Under the pieces are notes generated by a model. The model worked only from the letters and a program-made list of their open reading frames with translations. It was not told the DNA's origin and did not search any database. Shown piece by piece: positions 35,501 to 50,500 of a stretch of 64,000 nucleotides of DNA. Each line of letters starts with the position of its first letter. Within the stretch, counting starts at the first letter, position 1. The position numbers and the translations under genes are program-made. The stretch covers positions 2,656,001-2,720,000 of the forward strand of contig OY987233.1 of NCBI GenBank assembly GCA_963920705.1. The letters run 5' to 3'. This DNA comes from Odiellus spinosus. Lineage: Eukaryota; Arthropoda; Arachnida; Opiliones; Phalangiidae.

Positions 35501-38500
35501 CATAGTATGGTTTCGACAACGGTAGTGTCCAGGGCACAAGTAGTTGTCTAAAACGAAAAATATTCATTTACGGATTAGGGGTGGATTAGGGTACCGAATT
35601 TTTGTAGGGACATTTATGATATATATTAGAATTGGGAGATTATCTCTCTCTAGTAAATTGTAAACCCTCCTCACATGGACACAAAGTATTGATGAAATTA
35701 TTGAGAGATTAATTAAGCTGCGTTCATACTAAGCCTAGCTTGAAATCGATTTAAACCCTTTCAAAACGTTTCGCTTTAGATGTGTGAACGGGAAACCGTA
35801 TTTTTTCGAATCGATTTGATTCAATTTCTCGAAACTGCTTCGGGAACCAGTTTCGTACCGATTCAGTTTTAACAACCGATAGATGAATCTACGATAAATC
35901 GATTTATAAAGATAACGCTTGAACACCGCTTAAAACGATTTCTGGCGATTTGAATATCGGTTTGATTTTACAGTTTCAAATCGATTAAGAAATGCTAGTG
36001 TGACCCTAGCTTTGTAGCGTCCTGTTTTTAGATTATCTTAAACGAAATCAAACAACTTGTATCTCACAACCTATCTTAGACTCCTATCTATTTTTGAAAG
36101 TTAAGATTATCCAAATTAAATTATTACCGCATTCAAGTTCATCAGCTCCTTCGACGCAATCCCATTTCCCGTCACAGATGTAGTAAGAAGGAATGCAATA
36201 AGACTTTGGACATTTGATGTAATCCTTCGGGCAATCAAAATCATCTAAAAAATGTTTTTGAAACCAAAAATGGGACAATTCATTCGAAAAGAAATTGCAC
36301 TAATGTATTGAGAGTTTTTGCAACCAAATCGACCCTAATTACATTTTAATTTATAATTAAGTTTTGAAACCTCGCATATATAGTAACAAAGAATGGAGCT
36401 ATGCAATGCAAAAAGGCTCATTACGATACCTAGTCCAAAGGTCAAACTACTGATGGATTGAACACACTCTACTTTTCAGTTCACCTTAAGCTGGTTTTTT
36501 CTTAAAATCGTTTATTGATTTGTGGCACTTATTTAAGAACGATTCAAAAACTACGCAAGCTTGTTATTTTAAATTAAATTTACAACTCACCACAACTCCT
36601 TAAGTGTGTCACATCGCGACAACCTTGTTCGTAACTGAACTGGTCAAACTGGTATAAACATTTGAAATCCGTGTTTATGTAATGACCCGATTGACATCTA
36701 AGATACTTGGTAGAATTGGTACAGTTGTCAGAGGCTGAAGGAACTGCGAGAGAAATGGACAAATTATAATGAAATATAATTCAAACAATTTTTCAAATTA
36801 ATACTTCTTCCTGAACATTCTAAGGGTCCAATCGTGTGATAGCCTGAATATCCAGCTTTGTACGTGTTTCCAAAAAATACCTTCAATATATTTAGAATTA
36901 ATCAGAAACTTATAGGAGATTAGATTAGTTTAATATCAAAAGAAATTTGACTATAATCAGAAGCCGATGAAACCCTCCTTTGAAGTCTCCTACTCTAGAT
37001 CTGTTCCATATAGCGCTCCTCTCTGTATAGGTAAAATTCCCAATTTATCGAGATCGGAGGGGTGCTACTTCATACCCCCTGTCTACGGAAAATGGGAAAT
37101 TCTCTCTCTCTCCACAAACGACGACGTTTTTTACGAACTCCAAGGCTGCTAGAGATATTCGCTCGACGAACTCCCGCTCCGAAAATATCTACCGTTAAGA
37201 GGCGTACGAATCGCGCTTTTTGAAACTAACCCATACAGAGAGGGGAGACAAGACCCGGGAGTAGTAGACTTCAAATGAGGGTTTCATCGGCTTCTGCTAT
37301 AGATAAAGTTTAATGAAAATGTTGAATTTTAATGCCTATTTAAACGATAAATACCTTCTTTAGACGATGCGTAATTACAGAGTTAGGCTTAATCAGATTT
37401 AACCGAGGTTTAAATAGCATTCTCAGTTCAATAATCCTCAGTTAATCGTGATTAAACCTCCGTTAAATCTGATTAAACCGTTTATTTACTCCTCGTCTGA
37501 TAAGGAATCGATAAAAAAATCACTCGTTATATTTCACTCTCTCTTTACCTCGCTAATGGGCAACATTGATTTTTTTGTGAGGTATCCTGCATCTTCTTTG
37601 AATTGAAACACTTTTGCGTTGTCGCAATTGCAAGGGTATTGTGGATTTTCGCAATTAGGAAAACATCCGCAAGTGCGATCTCTCGTAGCGCCTCCCCAAG
37701 TGTATTGAGTTATTCCGTCACGATTCACCCACCACGAAACTGGTCTGTCCGTGTAGAAGGCGAAACGTGTACCAGAACATTCCCATCTAACGTGTTGACG
37801 ACACGATTTAGATACCTGTATAATATTTCCAAATCAAAATTTAGTTCACTAAGGAATCGATGAAAAATCACTTATTAGGTTGCATTCTCCCTTTAAAAAG
37901 GTTTTTCTGATAACTACGCTTTACGCAAACTCCAAATATGCCTATAAACCAAAGTACTTACGTTTATAAGAGCCAACATTTCTTCTAAACCAGTATCGTA
38001 GACAATTTTGCGTTGGTAAGCTCCTGGTCCGTCATTGGCCGCTTTAACGTACATGCGTTGTTCAGTATCGTGGTGTATGACCGTGGTAACTGATTCCAAG
38101 GGCCCTTCCATATCCTTGCAATGTACTTGAAAGGGCATGATCTCGCCTTCCTCTTCGTCTGGGTCGATTAAATGCATACCGGAAGTTCGGATTTTATCGT
38201 GGACGTAGATATCATGGCATGTTTTTCTAGCTAATTCAGAATGATTTCATTAGAATGGGTTTTTTCTTTCATTTAAATGATTTAAAGTAAAGATACTGAT
38301 ACTTTATGGTTTAAAACTTAAAAACCTAACAAAACTGTTATTTTTTTATCGATTCGTTATCGTTTAAATAGACCTAATCCACCAGTAAATAAAATTACGA
38401 ACAAATATTAAACTAGAAATAAATTTACAAACTTACCATCAAAATAGGCTTAGCTGAATTCATGGAGAATTTCTTCGCATTGAAGTGTCAGCGACTTATC

Positions 38501-41500
38501 AAATGTTATTGGAGATCTCGCCTTAAGTACGGGCCTTTTTACTCATTGGTTATTGACCCATCAATGCGAAGAAATTCAGGTGATTTCCATGAAACTAACC
38601 CAATTTTAAAGGTAAGTTTAAAATTTATTTCTAGTTTAATATTTGTTTGTAATTTTTGTTTACTGTTGGATTAGGCCTATGTAAACGATAAAGAATCGAT
38701 AAAAAAATCATTTGTTAGTCTGCATTCTCCCTTTAAATGAGATAGATTTGAGATATATACCTAAATTAGCGCAGCTGTTAGTCTCTTCCTCAGATCCTAA
38801 CTGATCTTCTTCACGAACTATATTAATAAAAGATTGTAAGGATTAGCGAATTAAATTAAATTCGTTCATTTAATAAACTCCTATGCATATATAATAAAAG
38901 GGCTTGAAAACAAGACAGTTTTTACGAAGCTGAAATTTAAAGTCTCAACTGTGAGTCATAAAACCAAAATATATCTGCTCGTGTTGATTTAAATCACGTA
39001 CTAGACTAGTTCAACTATATTTTATCAATCGAATAAAGCTTATTTTCGTTAGTTTAAGAGGTCTTGGTACAAGTTACTTACAGCAACCGGCAGGTTCGTC
39101 TTCGTGGTATTTACCAGGGCAATCACGTCGACCATCGCACGGGGCGTACAACGGAATGCAAGTTCCGTCGAAACATTGAAAGGTCTTGTTTGAATTGCAA
39201 TTACCTAAATAGATATAAGTAAATGATTACCATTGAAATGGAAATTTTTATATATAAGAAATGTACCAGCGCAATTTTCTTCATCCGAGCTGTCTTGACA
39301 ATCGGTTCGGAGGTCGCATACGTTATTCGCGGGAATGCACTGTCTATTCAGACATTGAAATTCTGACGATGTACATGGACGGTGATCTGTAATGAAATCA
39401 GGGCTAATCAGAATTGTAAATGTTTGCCAAAAATGTAGCAGTTCATAAAAGAGCAGTTTCCCAGTTACAATAATTTGGTGAAATATGGTTTGCCTAATGT
39501 ATTCCAAAAATTTTAGGATTTTGTTAAATTTTTATCGTGCAAATGTATTCAAATATAATGAGATTTATGGCCATATTTTGGAGGTTGGATAGGTTAGATT
39601 GGGTTGGATTAAGCTACAATAGGTTGGGTTTCGGCTAGGTTTTGATATTGTTGGGTTTGGTTCGCTTGTTCAGTTGGGTTAATGTCCATAAATGCGTCAT
39701 TAAAACCTGTATTTGAAATCGCTTATTTGGGAATTACCTTTCTGGGAACTTTTTAAACTAACTGCGCTGTAAATCGCGCGCAAACTTGTTTTGAGGCAGC
39801 AAAATTCGATACATACCACAGCGACTTTCATCAGATCCATCACCGCAATCATTGTGAAAATCACAATATAATGATATAGAAATGCACCGGTTATTGTCAC
39901 AACGAAATTTATGTTCTGGGCAGGAATTAGCTGAAATATTTGGTTTTAATTTTTAGAATGGTTTCATAAATTATGTTTAGAAAGCAAAACATGAGCTACG
40001 TAGCGTTGTTTACTTTTATGGAATAAAGTGATAGACTTTTGTAAATAGTAACAAATCTTACTTGTTTTGGGGCAATTAGCTTCGTCACTCCCATCCTTGC
40101 AATCCGTAACCCCATCACACAAGAAAATGACAGATATTAGAACCTTATCTCGCTCGCACATAAAATAACTGTGTTTATTGAAATCGGTGCTTCCGGGTCG
40201 TCTCAATTCCAAATGTAGAGGTTTCTGATCATCGTCACCCACTCTTTTCTCACTTTCCATCTTGCAAATGTAGCTTTGTACGACGGCTTGCGTTCCGCCA
40301 GCCACTGAACCGTGTTGAGGTTCGTTTCCCCATTTAATATTATTCGTGAACATCTCCGAATGTTTTCCTAGAGAACACGGGATGTCGTGCCATTGCGCCG
40401 TCGAGTGACCGCTATCAACTTTCAGTACAGTACAGTCCTGGAAGGTTCCCCCGTCCGGTTGAGATGGTAAACCTTTGCCGGCTTGCGCCCTTATAAAACG
40501 GCAAATGAAATTAGTTCCATGGGAATGGTACAGTGTATACTGAAACAAGATTTGAAGTTTTGTTCGTAATAACTAGAGCTGGTTAGGAAATAACTACACA
40601 TGTAGAAGTGACTCGTGCTCCTAAAAGCAAACTATTATCTTATCTGTATTTAATTTTAAAGTTTTGAGGTCTAAAAGTAAAAGTAATTTAAATATTTTAG
40701 TCACCATGATTAATAGATTCATTTGAAGATATTACGAACTTTATACTTGTATATTACCAATCAGTGTAACTCATGGGATTTCCATCACTCCATCGATAGA
40801 TACCCTCACGAAGCACATCTTTTAACCCTGCAATCTCAATAAATGAGTCAAATATTATCAAAAGTTTATAATTTTATTCCATAAAAGTAAACAGCGCCCC
40901 GTACCGTCTCAGAAAAGGTCCACTCAGCCCATCACTTAAAACTAGGCAAAAACATTATCACCCCAGTCTGGCTCGAGTGATTTGGACTCTTCCTCTATAT
41001 GTTGAGTCAGGAGGGACGGAATTTAGGCGGGCCTATATTGTCTTCCCTCAACTTCGGAATTTCTCCAAAGAGTGGCGCTTTCTCCGTTCACTATTTACAC
41101 GGTGACTGCGGCCGCTAGAGTGTATCAAATCAGAATCTGCCGGTACATTTACCCGTACCTTTTCTGATAGCTACGGGGCGTTGTTTACTTTCATGGAATC
41201 AAGTGATAGACTTTTGTTTTTACCTATGTACAGAGAATGACTATGCATTTTCCAAACGGCTGTTAGTAAATAATGCAAAACATCCATTTCTCTTTCGCTG
41301 AGGATACTGACCAAGTGACCGTCTCGACCTTTCCCAATTTCAGCGCATTTGCTTTCGGCTTCTGACCATTGCAAAGTTTCTGGTTCCTGGAATACTTGAT
41401 AGCAATGGTCCTCGAAGTATTTCCAGTTTGGAAGACATTCGGTGGGCTCTAAATTGAAGTTACGTTCATTATAGCCGCGTTCGTACTAGGCCTTGGAATC

Positions 41501-44500
41501 GATTTAAACCGTTTCAAAACGTTTCACTGGAGTCGTGTGAACGGGAAACCGTCTTTTCTCAAATCGGTTTAATTCGATTTCTTGAAACTGCTTCGGGAAC
41601 CAGTTTCCTACCAATTCGATTTCAACAACCGATAGATAAAGCTATGATAAATCGATTTATATAGATAATGTGTGAACGCGTGACGCTTAAAACGATTCCT
41701 GACGATTCGGATATCGGTTTGATTCTACCGTTTCAAATCAATTAAGAAATGCTAGTGTGACCGTAGCTTAAATAATTAAAGGGAAACTATGAGCCGAATA
41801 TAATTACGTAATAGCTTAATTAACCCCAATGACTAGTAATTATACTGAATTTTACCTTTGAAGTGGTAAATGAAACCTAACATAATATTTTACTTGGCAA
41901 ACCTAACCTAATCCGTGCTATTTTAATTTGAAATCATCAAAAAAATTTCACGAGTTCCGAATCGAATCGTGTCTACTTTGATCGGTTCTACCCATGACTT
42001 TATATTTCCAAAAAATATTTGTTCGATTTGACAATCTTTATTAAATATTTCATTCACCGTCAAAATCCAAATCGCCCAGTTCAGGTGGTAATCCAAACTT
42101 CTGAGCTTTGAAAGAAAGATAGAAACCTCGACCCCCTTTCTCGGCGTCGGACGAAAACTCGATCAACAACTTATTCCAACTGGAAAGAAGGTGTCGTGGT
42201 GGGTGTCTGCGATTGCAGTAGCGTCCAATCAGATTGTCCTTGTCCATCTTTTCGCCATCGTAAAAGTCAATGTAGTCGTACAAGCAGCCTTCACCGCCAA
42301 CTACGTCAAAATCGTGAAAGGTGACGTTGATGAAATAGGTTGGTTCCGCTTGAATTAACCATCGACAACGATGATTGCTTTGGTAAGGTGCCGGGTAACC
42401 GAAGGATGCGATATGTCCACAAGAAGAGTTGCAGACGTGAATCTTCTGACACTGGTAGTCGCCAATTCCACACCCTGGACAATCTAGAGATACAAAAAGT
42501 CATATTAGGTTTGGTTTTCAAACTGCTAAGATGCTCCAATAATGTAGAGATACATTGTGAAAATATCGAGGAAGAGTCAAAATCACTCGAGCCAGACAGG
42601 GGTGGTGAATTTTTTGTCTAGTTTTAAGTGGTGGGCGTTACCTGGGCCAGTACGTTTACCTGGCCCTTTACTGATAGTATTAAGCTTCGGGACGTTGTTT
42701 ACTTTTAACTAGAATAAAGTGATAGACTTTTGGTCTTACTTAAAAATTGGTACGTTGCGAAGAATCCACGATAACGACTGATTGAATAACGAAAACAGCT
42801 TTTGAGATTAAGTTTCATGGGTCCGTTAGATATGAGCATCTTTGGGAAGTTAATTCCGTCGGGACTCTTGACGACTAAATCTTTGAAACCGGGGTACACT
42901 AGCAGATCATCCCTGCATTTGCTCGTTTTGCGACCATTTTCCTTGGGTGCCATTTCGAACAAGATAAACTTGAGCTGAACGTGTTTCCCAGGAGGAGGGC
43001 GAATTGTCCACCAACAGTCTTTGTCTTGACCATAGTAGTTGGGATGTCCGGGGCTTGAAACGTTACCTCCTCTGACGTCATCAAGTATCGCTTCACACGG
43101 TACTACAAATGATATTTGATTACTATTGCACCGTCAATTCATTATGTTGAAACTTATTTAATCACAAGACATTGAAAAAAGTCTCTAGGTTTTTATACAA
43201 TAGCGTGACTTTAGTTTACATTGAAATGTTCTCCCGTAGAATAACCTTACATTCTGATGAAAATTATTTTTTTTTTACAGAATTTGACCAAATAAACGAA
43301 ATAAAATAACTTGAATTCAACAAAAAAAATTAAAATTTAAAATTAAACTTTTATGGAATTCGTGTTTTGTATTTGCTCTATTTGGTCAAATTTTGTTGTA
43401 ATTCTACTAAATTTGACCATTTTAGACCAAATGTTAGGCCCGAATAGAGTCAGGTTGCGAAATAAACAATTATTATTATTACTTTTAACATAATTAAATT
43501 TTTAAAAACAAAATAGATTTTTTTTTTCGAGAAAGAGTTCTTAAATCGTACCTTTCTTACGGCATCCTAAAATTTCAGCTCTTAGACAAGGCGCTTCGTT
43601 AAATGTAAGAATATGTAATTTAACGTATCTCGCAATTATAGGATGCTTCATATTATAACGGACTCTTAGATCATAGGCGTGAGGGTTGAGATCGCATTGC
43701 TCGCAGGAATACACCTAAGTGTGAAGAAAATACTCCAAATTGAAATCTATTAGAAGAAACTTTTCGGAGCCTACCTTTTGTTGTCCAATTGGTTCTTCTT
43801 CCCACACCCAAGCCAAGGTATCATTACTGAAGGTTAAGAGAAAACTCCGTACAAAAGCGTTTTGAATAGCGTGAGATAAGCCTTGCATCATGACACCAGT
43901 AACGGCCGCTGGTTGAAGCAAATCAATCTAAAAATTAAGATTAATATCACATAAAAAGAAAAGCAACATCAATACGTATTCCTTTACATGATCAAAACGA
44001 TAATGTCAAAAATATGTAAGTCAATTTTATTCCGATATATGATGTAGTTAATTTCTGGAACGTAATTAATCTTAATTTTCATACGAAATTTAGTTGACTT
44101 GATCTGGATTAAGTACTCTAACGAAAAATACCGCGCCAAAGCGACCTTATCACTCGTGCCAGAACGCGCGAGAATCAAATGTAGGCTCTATACAATAACG
44201 AAATCACGCGACCATATTGATGACGTAGTTTTGCGAGAAAAGTTTCATTTTAAATATATCTAAAATGGCAATTATAAAATATGTATTTTTACTGTCGCTG
44301 TAATTGTTGTTCTATGACATATGTATATATATTTTGAATCATTTTTAAACGATCTTCCCGAAAATTCTACTAAATTTCCTTTTGGAGTTCATGAAAAATC
44401 TTTGACGGCCTCACTTTAAAGTGATGTTTATTTTTTAAACAAGGGGCCTAAACACGCAGTACATGGACATATGTCTTCGGGTCGCTTTCAAATTATTTCT

Positions 44501-47500
44501 AAAAACGCAAGAAGCTTGAAAACGCCGATTCTCTTATAAAGAAAACGTTTAAAGTGACACTGCGGTCAACCCTGTTATCAAGAGATAAAGGCGCCAAAAG
44601 TGTCGCAACCAAATTATGACTGTAAACTTACTTGAAGGAACCGTTGTTGGTCTTCGGGTCCCGTACACCAACCATCATTAGCATTTAGACGAGACTCCGT
44701 ATAGAAATGCCCAATGGACTCGTCGCTAGAGGAAGCCACAAGTTGGCGATCCACTATCTCTTCGGAAGCCATTCCCAATGGTTGACCGCAAGCCTCTTCG
44801 TGAAAATGTTATATAAATATCAAATATGACATCCAAATTTCGGGTTTATTGCCTTCTAGATGATTATAAAGATCTAAGAATTAATAAGAATTTGGGTATG
44901 GGTACACTTCAGCTCAATTTTGTTTGCAGTAATCCACTAGTAAAAATATTAAAACCAATATTAAACTAGAAATAAATTTAACTTACCGGGAAAATAATGG
45001 AGATCCTGAATTTCTTCGCATTGATGGTTAAGCGACCAGTGAAGACCCGTCATTAAGGCGAGATCTCTATAAGAGACTTCTTATAACATTCAATTGGTCG
45101 CTGACCCTTAAGAGCGAAGTAATTCAAGATCTCCATGAATCCAGCCAAGCCTTTTTCTCAGGTAAGTTTTAAATTTATTTCTAGTTTAATATTTGTTTGT
45201 AAATTTTTTTACTGGAGGTTTAGGCTTATTTAAACGATAAGGAATCGATAAGAAATCACACGTTGTTCGGTTGCATTCTCACTTTAAACGCGTGTCATCT
45301 AGAAAACAATGCTATATGTAAATGTTTTACTCCTATTACCTTCTCCAAATACCTTAACTTCGCATAATTGAAGACTATCGTATCTATTATAAACCTGCAC
45401 CGTAACGTACTCCCCGTAGATGGGTTGAGTACAATTTATTCTCAAATCAGTGAACTCGGGTCTCGTAATCGAGTACTCGACGCACGTAAATGCCTGCAGG
45501 AAATTTCCTTTAAAAGTGTGTTTAATGCCATAGTTTTCATTGTCGTAGAATGTTCCCACTGAGTTGATGATGCCCGTGTCGTCAACAAGAACACGAAATC
45601 CTCGAAGAGTATGAGCTTAAAAACAAGATCTTAAGCTACGGTCACACTAGTATTTCTTAATCGATTTCAAACGGTAAAATCAAACCGATATTCAAATCGC
45701 CAGGAATCGTTTTAAGCGTCACGTGTTCAAGCGTTATCTTTATAAATCGATTTATCGTAGCTTCATCTATCGGTTGTTGAAACCGAATCGGTACGAAACT
45801 GGTTCCCAAAGCAGTTTCGAGAAATCGAATCAAATCGATTCGATAAAAGACGGTTTCCAGTTCACACAACTCTACCAAAACGTTTTGAAACGGTTTAAAT
45901 CGATTCCAAGGCCTAGTATGAACGAGGTTCTAATGTAATAGACATTTGCGAAAGGCTTCGAAAAGCTTTTTGCTTTTCTGGAATAAGTATTTAACTTTTG
46001 TTGTATAAAATATTTAACCAATGTCTTTAAATCGATTCCTTATCGTTTAAATAGGCCTAATCCAACAGTAAATTAAATTTACAAACAAATATTAAACTAG
46101 AAATCAATTTAAAACTTACCATCAAAATAGGCTTAGCAGGATTCATGGAGATCACCTGAACTCCCCTTATAAGGAATAGCGACCAATGATATTGATCTAT
46201 GGCCCTTATATGGAAAATTCAGGGTATCTCCGCGAATCTAGCTTAGCCTATTTTCCGGGTAAGTTTAAAATTTGGTTAAATATTTTGTGTTACTCGTGGA
46301 TTAGGCCTATTTAAACGATAAGGAATCGATAAAAAATAATTTTTTGTTAGGTTGCATTCCCCCTTTAAGAGTAAGAAGATGGGGACTCAAGTTACCTAAA
46401 TCGTAATAGCAATAATAAAGCGCTAGTCCTTTTTCAAAGCCAGTAACGTCAATCCTTGGATGTGGTGTCTTGTATTTCACATTGTAAGAAATATGTTCTT
46501 CGGGAGCTGTTGGACTATCAGCTGGTAAATCCTCGTTAAAATGAAAGAATTGTTGCCTTTCGGCCATGCCTTCCACTTTCTGGCATCCTTTACCATGTTG
46601 CAAAAGGTAGAAAGGTTTCGTGGCGGGTAACTTGATAGGAGTGTCTCTTCGTCCGTCAGATCGACAACAAAAATAAATAGTGGTATTGAAAGGCGTGTAT
46701 TCTCCCTTAGGCAATGTGCCATTAACTCTATTTCGCGTCGAGTTTAAATTGTAGTCGCCGTCTTTGGGTCTTTTGTCAATCCACATGACGGAGCCACTAC
46801 GGAAACCACTCGGACACGTTTGACCAACTTGAAAAATGCAATACTCGCCCCTGTCCCAATTCGTGTGGTTTTCGTTCGTTGATAGGCCGTTTTTCACGCA
46901 AAAATGTTGGACAACTCCTTCTTTATGGACTAATCCACCTATAAAGTTTAACTTTTTTTATTATTTAATGATTAGAATAATATTCAAACAAATCGCTAAA
47001 GAGAGAATGCAACCTAAAAACCAGATTTTTTTTATCAATTCCTTATCGTTTAAATAGGCCTAATCCAACTGCAAAGCAATTTACAAACAAATATTAAACT
47101 AGAAATAAAATTAAAACTTATCATCAAAATAGGCTTAGCTGGATTCATGGAGAATAGATAAGAACAAGCGACCAATGACATTGACCACGATGGCTCTTTT
47201 TATATGGTGAATGCTGTATCTCCATGATCAATGTCATTGGTCGCTAGTCCTTATACGGGGAGTTCAGGATATCTCCATGAATCCAGCTTAGCCTATTTTG
47301 ATGGTAAGTTTGAAATTTGTTTCCAGTTTAATATGTGCTTGTAATTTTTTTGTTTACTGTTGGATTAGGCCTATTTCAATGATAGGGAATCGATAAAAAT
47401 TCACTTGAACTTGCATTCTTCCTTTAAGGCAAAACCAAAGCCTGCCAAAAATGATTAAAGGCCCAGATAATACGTAGACCGTATTATCCAACCTTTTAGT

Positions 47501-50500
47501 TGTAGAGCACTGGACCAATGCCTAACTTTCTCATCTTTAACGGCTTCGTAAGTCATGTCGTGTGTCCTAGAGCCCGTTCGCCATTGGAATCCGTGAGAAT
47601 CGGGGCATCCGTTTAAAGGCATAGGAAGCGCGTAGTAACCGGATGGCCATCTGGTGTGACGTTGTCGAATATTTCGCATCTATTATAGAAATGGTTTAAA
47701 ATCACATAATCTCATATAGCTAATGTTTTTTTTCCGATATATGACGTAGTTTATTTCTGGAACGTAATTAATCTTAATTTTCATACGAAAGGTAGTTGAC
47801 TTTAAGATCTGGAATAAGTACTTTTACGAAAAAGACCGCGCGAAAGCAACCTTATCGCTGGAGCCAGAACGCGCTAGAATCAACTGTAGGCTCTACACAA
47901 TAGCAAAATCACGCGACCACAGTGCGATGACGTAGTATATAAGTGAATCTTTTTAAAAATTTCGAAAATGGCGATTATAAAATATTTATTTTTACTGTCG
48001 CTGTAATTTTGTTCTATGGCATATGTATATATATTTTGAATCGTTTTTTTTAACGATCTCTCGGAAAATGCTACTCAATTTCCATTCGGAATTCGTGGAG
48101 AGTCCGTGACATCCTAATTTATCGAGATAATGGAATAAGATAATGTCAGAAGCCGATGAAACCCTCCTTTGAAGTCTATTACTCCCGGGTCTTGTCTACC
48201 ACTCTCTGTATGGAATAGTTTCAAAAAGCGCGATTCGTACGCCTCCTAATGGTAGATATTTTCGGAGCGGGAGTTCGTCGAGCGAATATCTCTAGCAGCC
48301 CTGGAGTTCGTCAAAAAAACGTCGTCGTATGTGGAGAGAGAGACTCTCCAATTTTCAGTAGACAAGGGGTATTAAGTAGGACCCCTCTGATCTCGTAAAA
48401 TTGGGAATTTTACCCATACAGAGAGGAGCGCTATAGACTTCAAAGGAGGGTTTCATCTACTTCTGATAATGAGTAACTCAAATATAAGGTTCATTATCTT
48501 ATTTAAATTCTAATTTTATGTTGTAGGCTAGTAGACCATAATTATTCTCTAACAGCAATTTATCTAAAAACTGTTGAAGTTAGTTTAAAGGAAAGATTTG
48601 AGCTAATATTTTCTTGGGCTTAAAACATTCAATACTGCTTAAATGTTTAGATTGATCATTATTTTTTATACGAGATTGGTAAATAATTAGCTATTAGCTC
48701 TTAACTAACGAAACAGGGGCTGCCATAGTCACACTACACCTCTAAATTTCTTCTCTGGTAAACACGAAAAGACCAAATTTGTATTGCTCCATTTATGCGC
48801 GTTCAGTAATAAAACTAAAGTGCGCAGTAGACTGCCGTCTCATTAACCGCTCCCCTCCGGCATTTATCGCTGAACGCGTTTTAGTTACCTGTTTTGTCAC
48901 AGGAGGACACCTCTTTAGGGCGAAAAAATGTATACGCGGTAAGTCTAACGGACGCCTAAACCTTTCTCCCGAAAATGCTTAGTTCTCTGTGGAAGGGTGT
49001 AAATTGCGCCAAAAGGGTGGTACAAGTTTATTTCCACTTCCAAAGAAAAGGATTAAATATGGGAAAAAACTATTGACAGCAAAATTACGAACACTCGCGT
49101 ATTTAAAGCGTAAGCCTTTGCCAAGAACCTCATTGTTCAGTGTACGTTACATCTCCGCCAATGAAAAATTCGTCTTTACCGCGGTTCCCCTTTCCCAACT
49201 GGGTCAGGCTGCAGCGAGTACAAATCTGAATCGTTATCTCTACGAGTATAATTTAAAGATAGGGTATAGTTGTTTACGCACTGAAATTTAAACCTGATTC
49301 TGAGTGTTCCTCATGGTGGCATGCGGATTTTAGCAGTTAGAAACTTTTTTCAGTATAATTAATAAAATTATAATCTTGCGAACATTTTTGTCTGTTGGAT
49401 ATATTTACGAAAGTATTTGAATTGCTTTAAGCCCGAGAAAATATTAGCTCGAACCTTCCCTTTAACTTCCACCCCTTTAACTTACTCTAGTGTGCGGTTT
49501 AACATGTATTTCAACGGCGTATATGAGATAATTCTTCTGTAGGTCAACTTGCCAATAGGGTTCCTTTTCTAAGTTGGTTGCGCTGCAACTGGCCCCTGAA
49601 AGACCTCCACTCTTATTACCATCTACTGCTAAATTAGCGCCTTTACGATCTCTAGTGCTACTCTGTCTCGTTTGTTTTCCTTCAGCCACGTTGCTTAATT
49701 TTGTGTGATCAACTGAAAAAAGAACATTCGTAGAAAATCCAAATTTCAATTTTAGAACTTTATTCAACTGAAATTTTTAATGCCAGCACTTAGCAAAGTT
49801 AAATGGTCAAGTGTAATTAGCTAACCTGATTTGGTTCTTCAGCGATTTCTTAATCTTTAACCCTGTTCTTACCTGGTTTTGGCAAATATTCAATTACTCG
49901 ACTCCAAAATGTTGCGTGGAATCCTCTTCCATTTCCAACCTTTTGGGCTCGAAACATATAGATGATAGTTAGGGTCTGTTGCGTGGAATGAATGGTGCTA
50001 ACGGCGTTCAAATTGCAGTAATCTCCCAACCACTTTGATAATTTGCCGTGTCCGTTATTATCGGCAGTGCCGTCAAAGATACGGATAACGCCTCCTTCGG
50101 GTGTGCATTTATTTAAGCCTGGAACGGGCACAACATCCAAGTCGTTGAATTTTAATTCCACGATGTTAGATTGCAAGTTAGCTTTGATGACCCATCGATG
50201 TTTGTAGTCCACTGTTTCGTTATTGTACCAGTGGTGCGGAAATGGATATCTAAATAGGATTTGGTTATATAGATAATCTTAGAAAAGACGCGTAGCCTGC
50301 CACTCGATTTGGGCCTTGTCATATTGATCTAAACTCGCCAATTTAATCACGAGCAACTGAAGAAAATTCCCACACTCTTTACACACGCGTGATGTCGGTT
50401 TTACTTATCATTTCAATACGCTCCCGTTAAATAACCAAAGAAATTGGCTACCCAAAAATGAAAAATCCTCTAATTTGATCAAAAACGTTGCAAGTTGTCC

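Noticed and set aside
40490..40548. Extension of receptor exon 19 upstream to the TTTCAG at 40535-40537
   Set aside because: It would start in phase 0, while exon 18 ends in phase 2. The internal TATAAG acceptor restores both phase and a normal C-type lectin sequence.
42050..42060. Stop codon after receptor exon 16 as the end of a separate CUB-rich gene
   Set aside because: A GTGAAT donor just before it joins in phase to the C-type lectin exon, and no new signal peptide or promoter is seen before exon 17.
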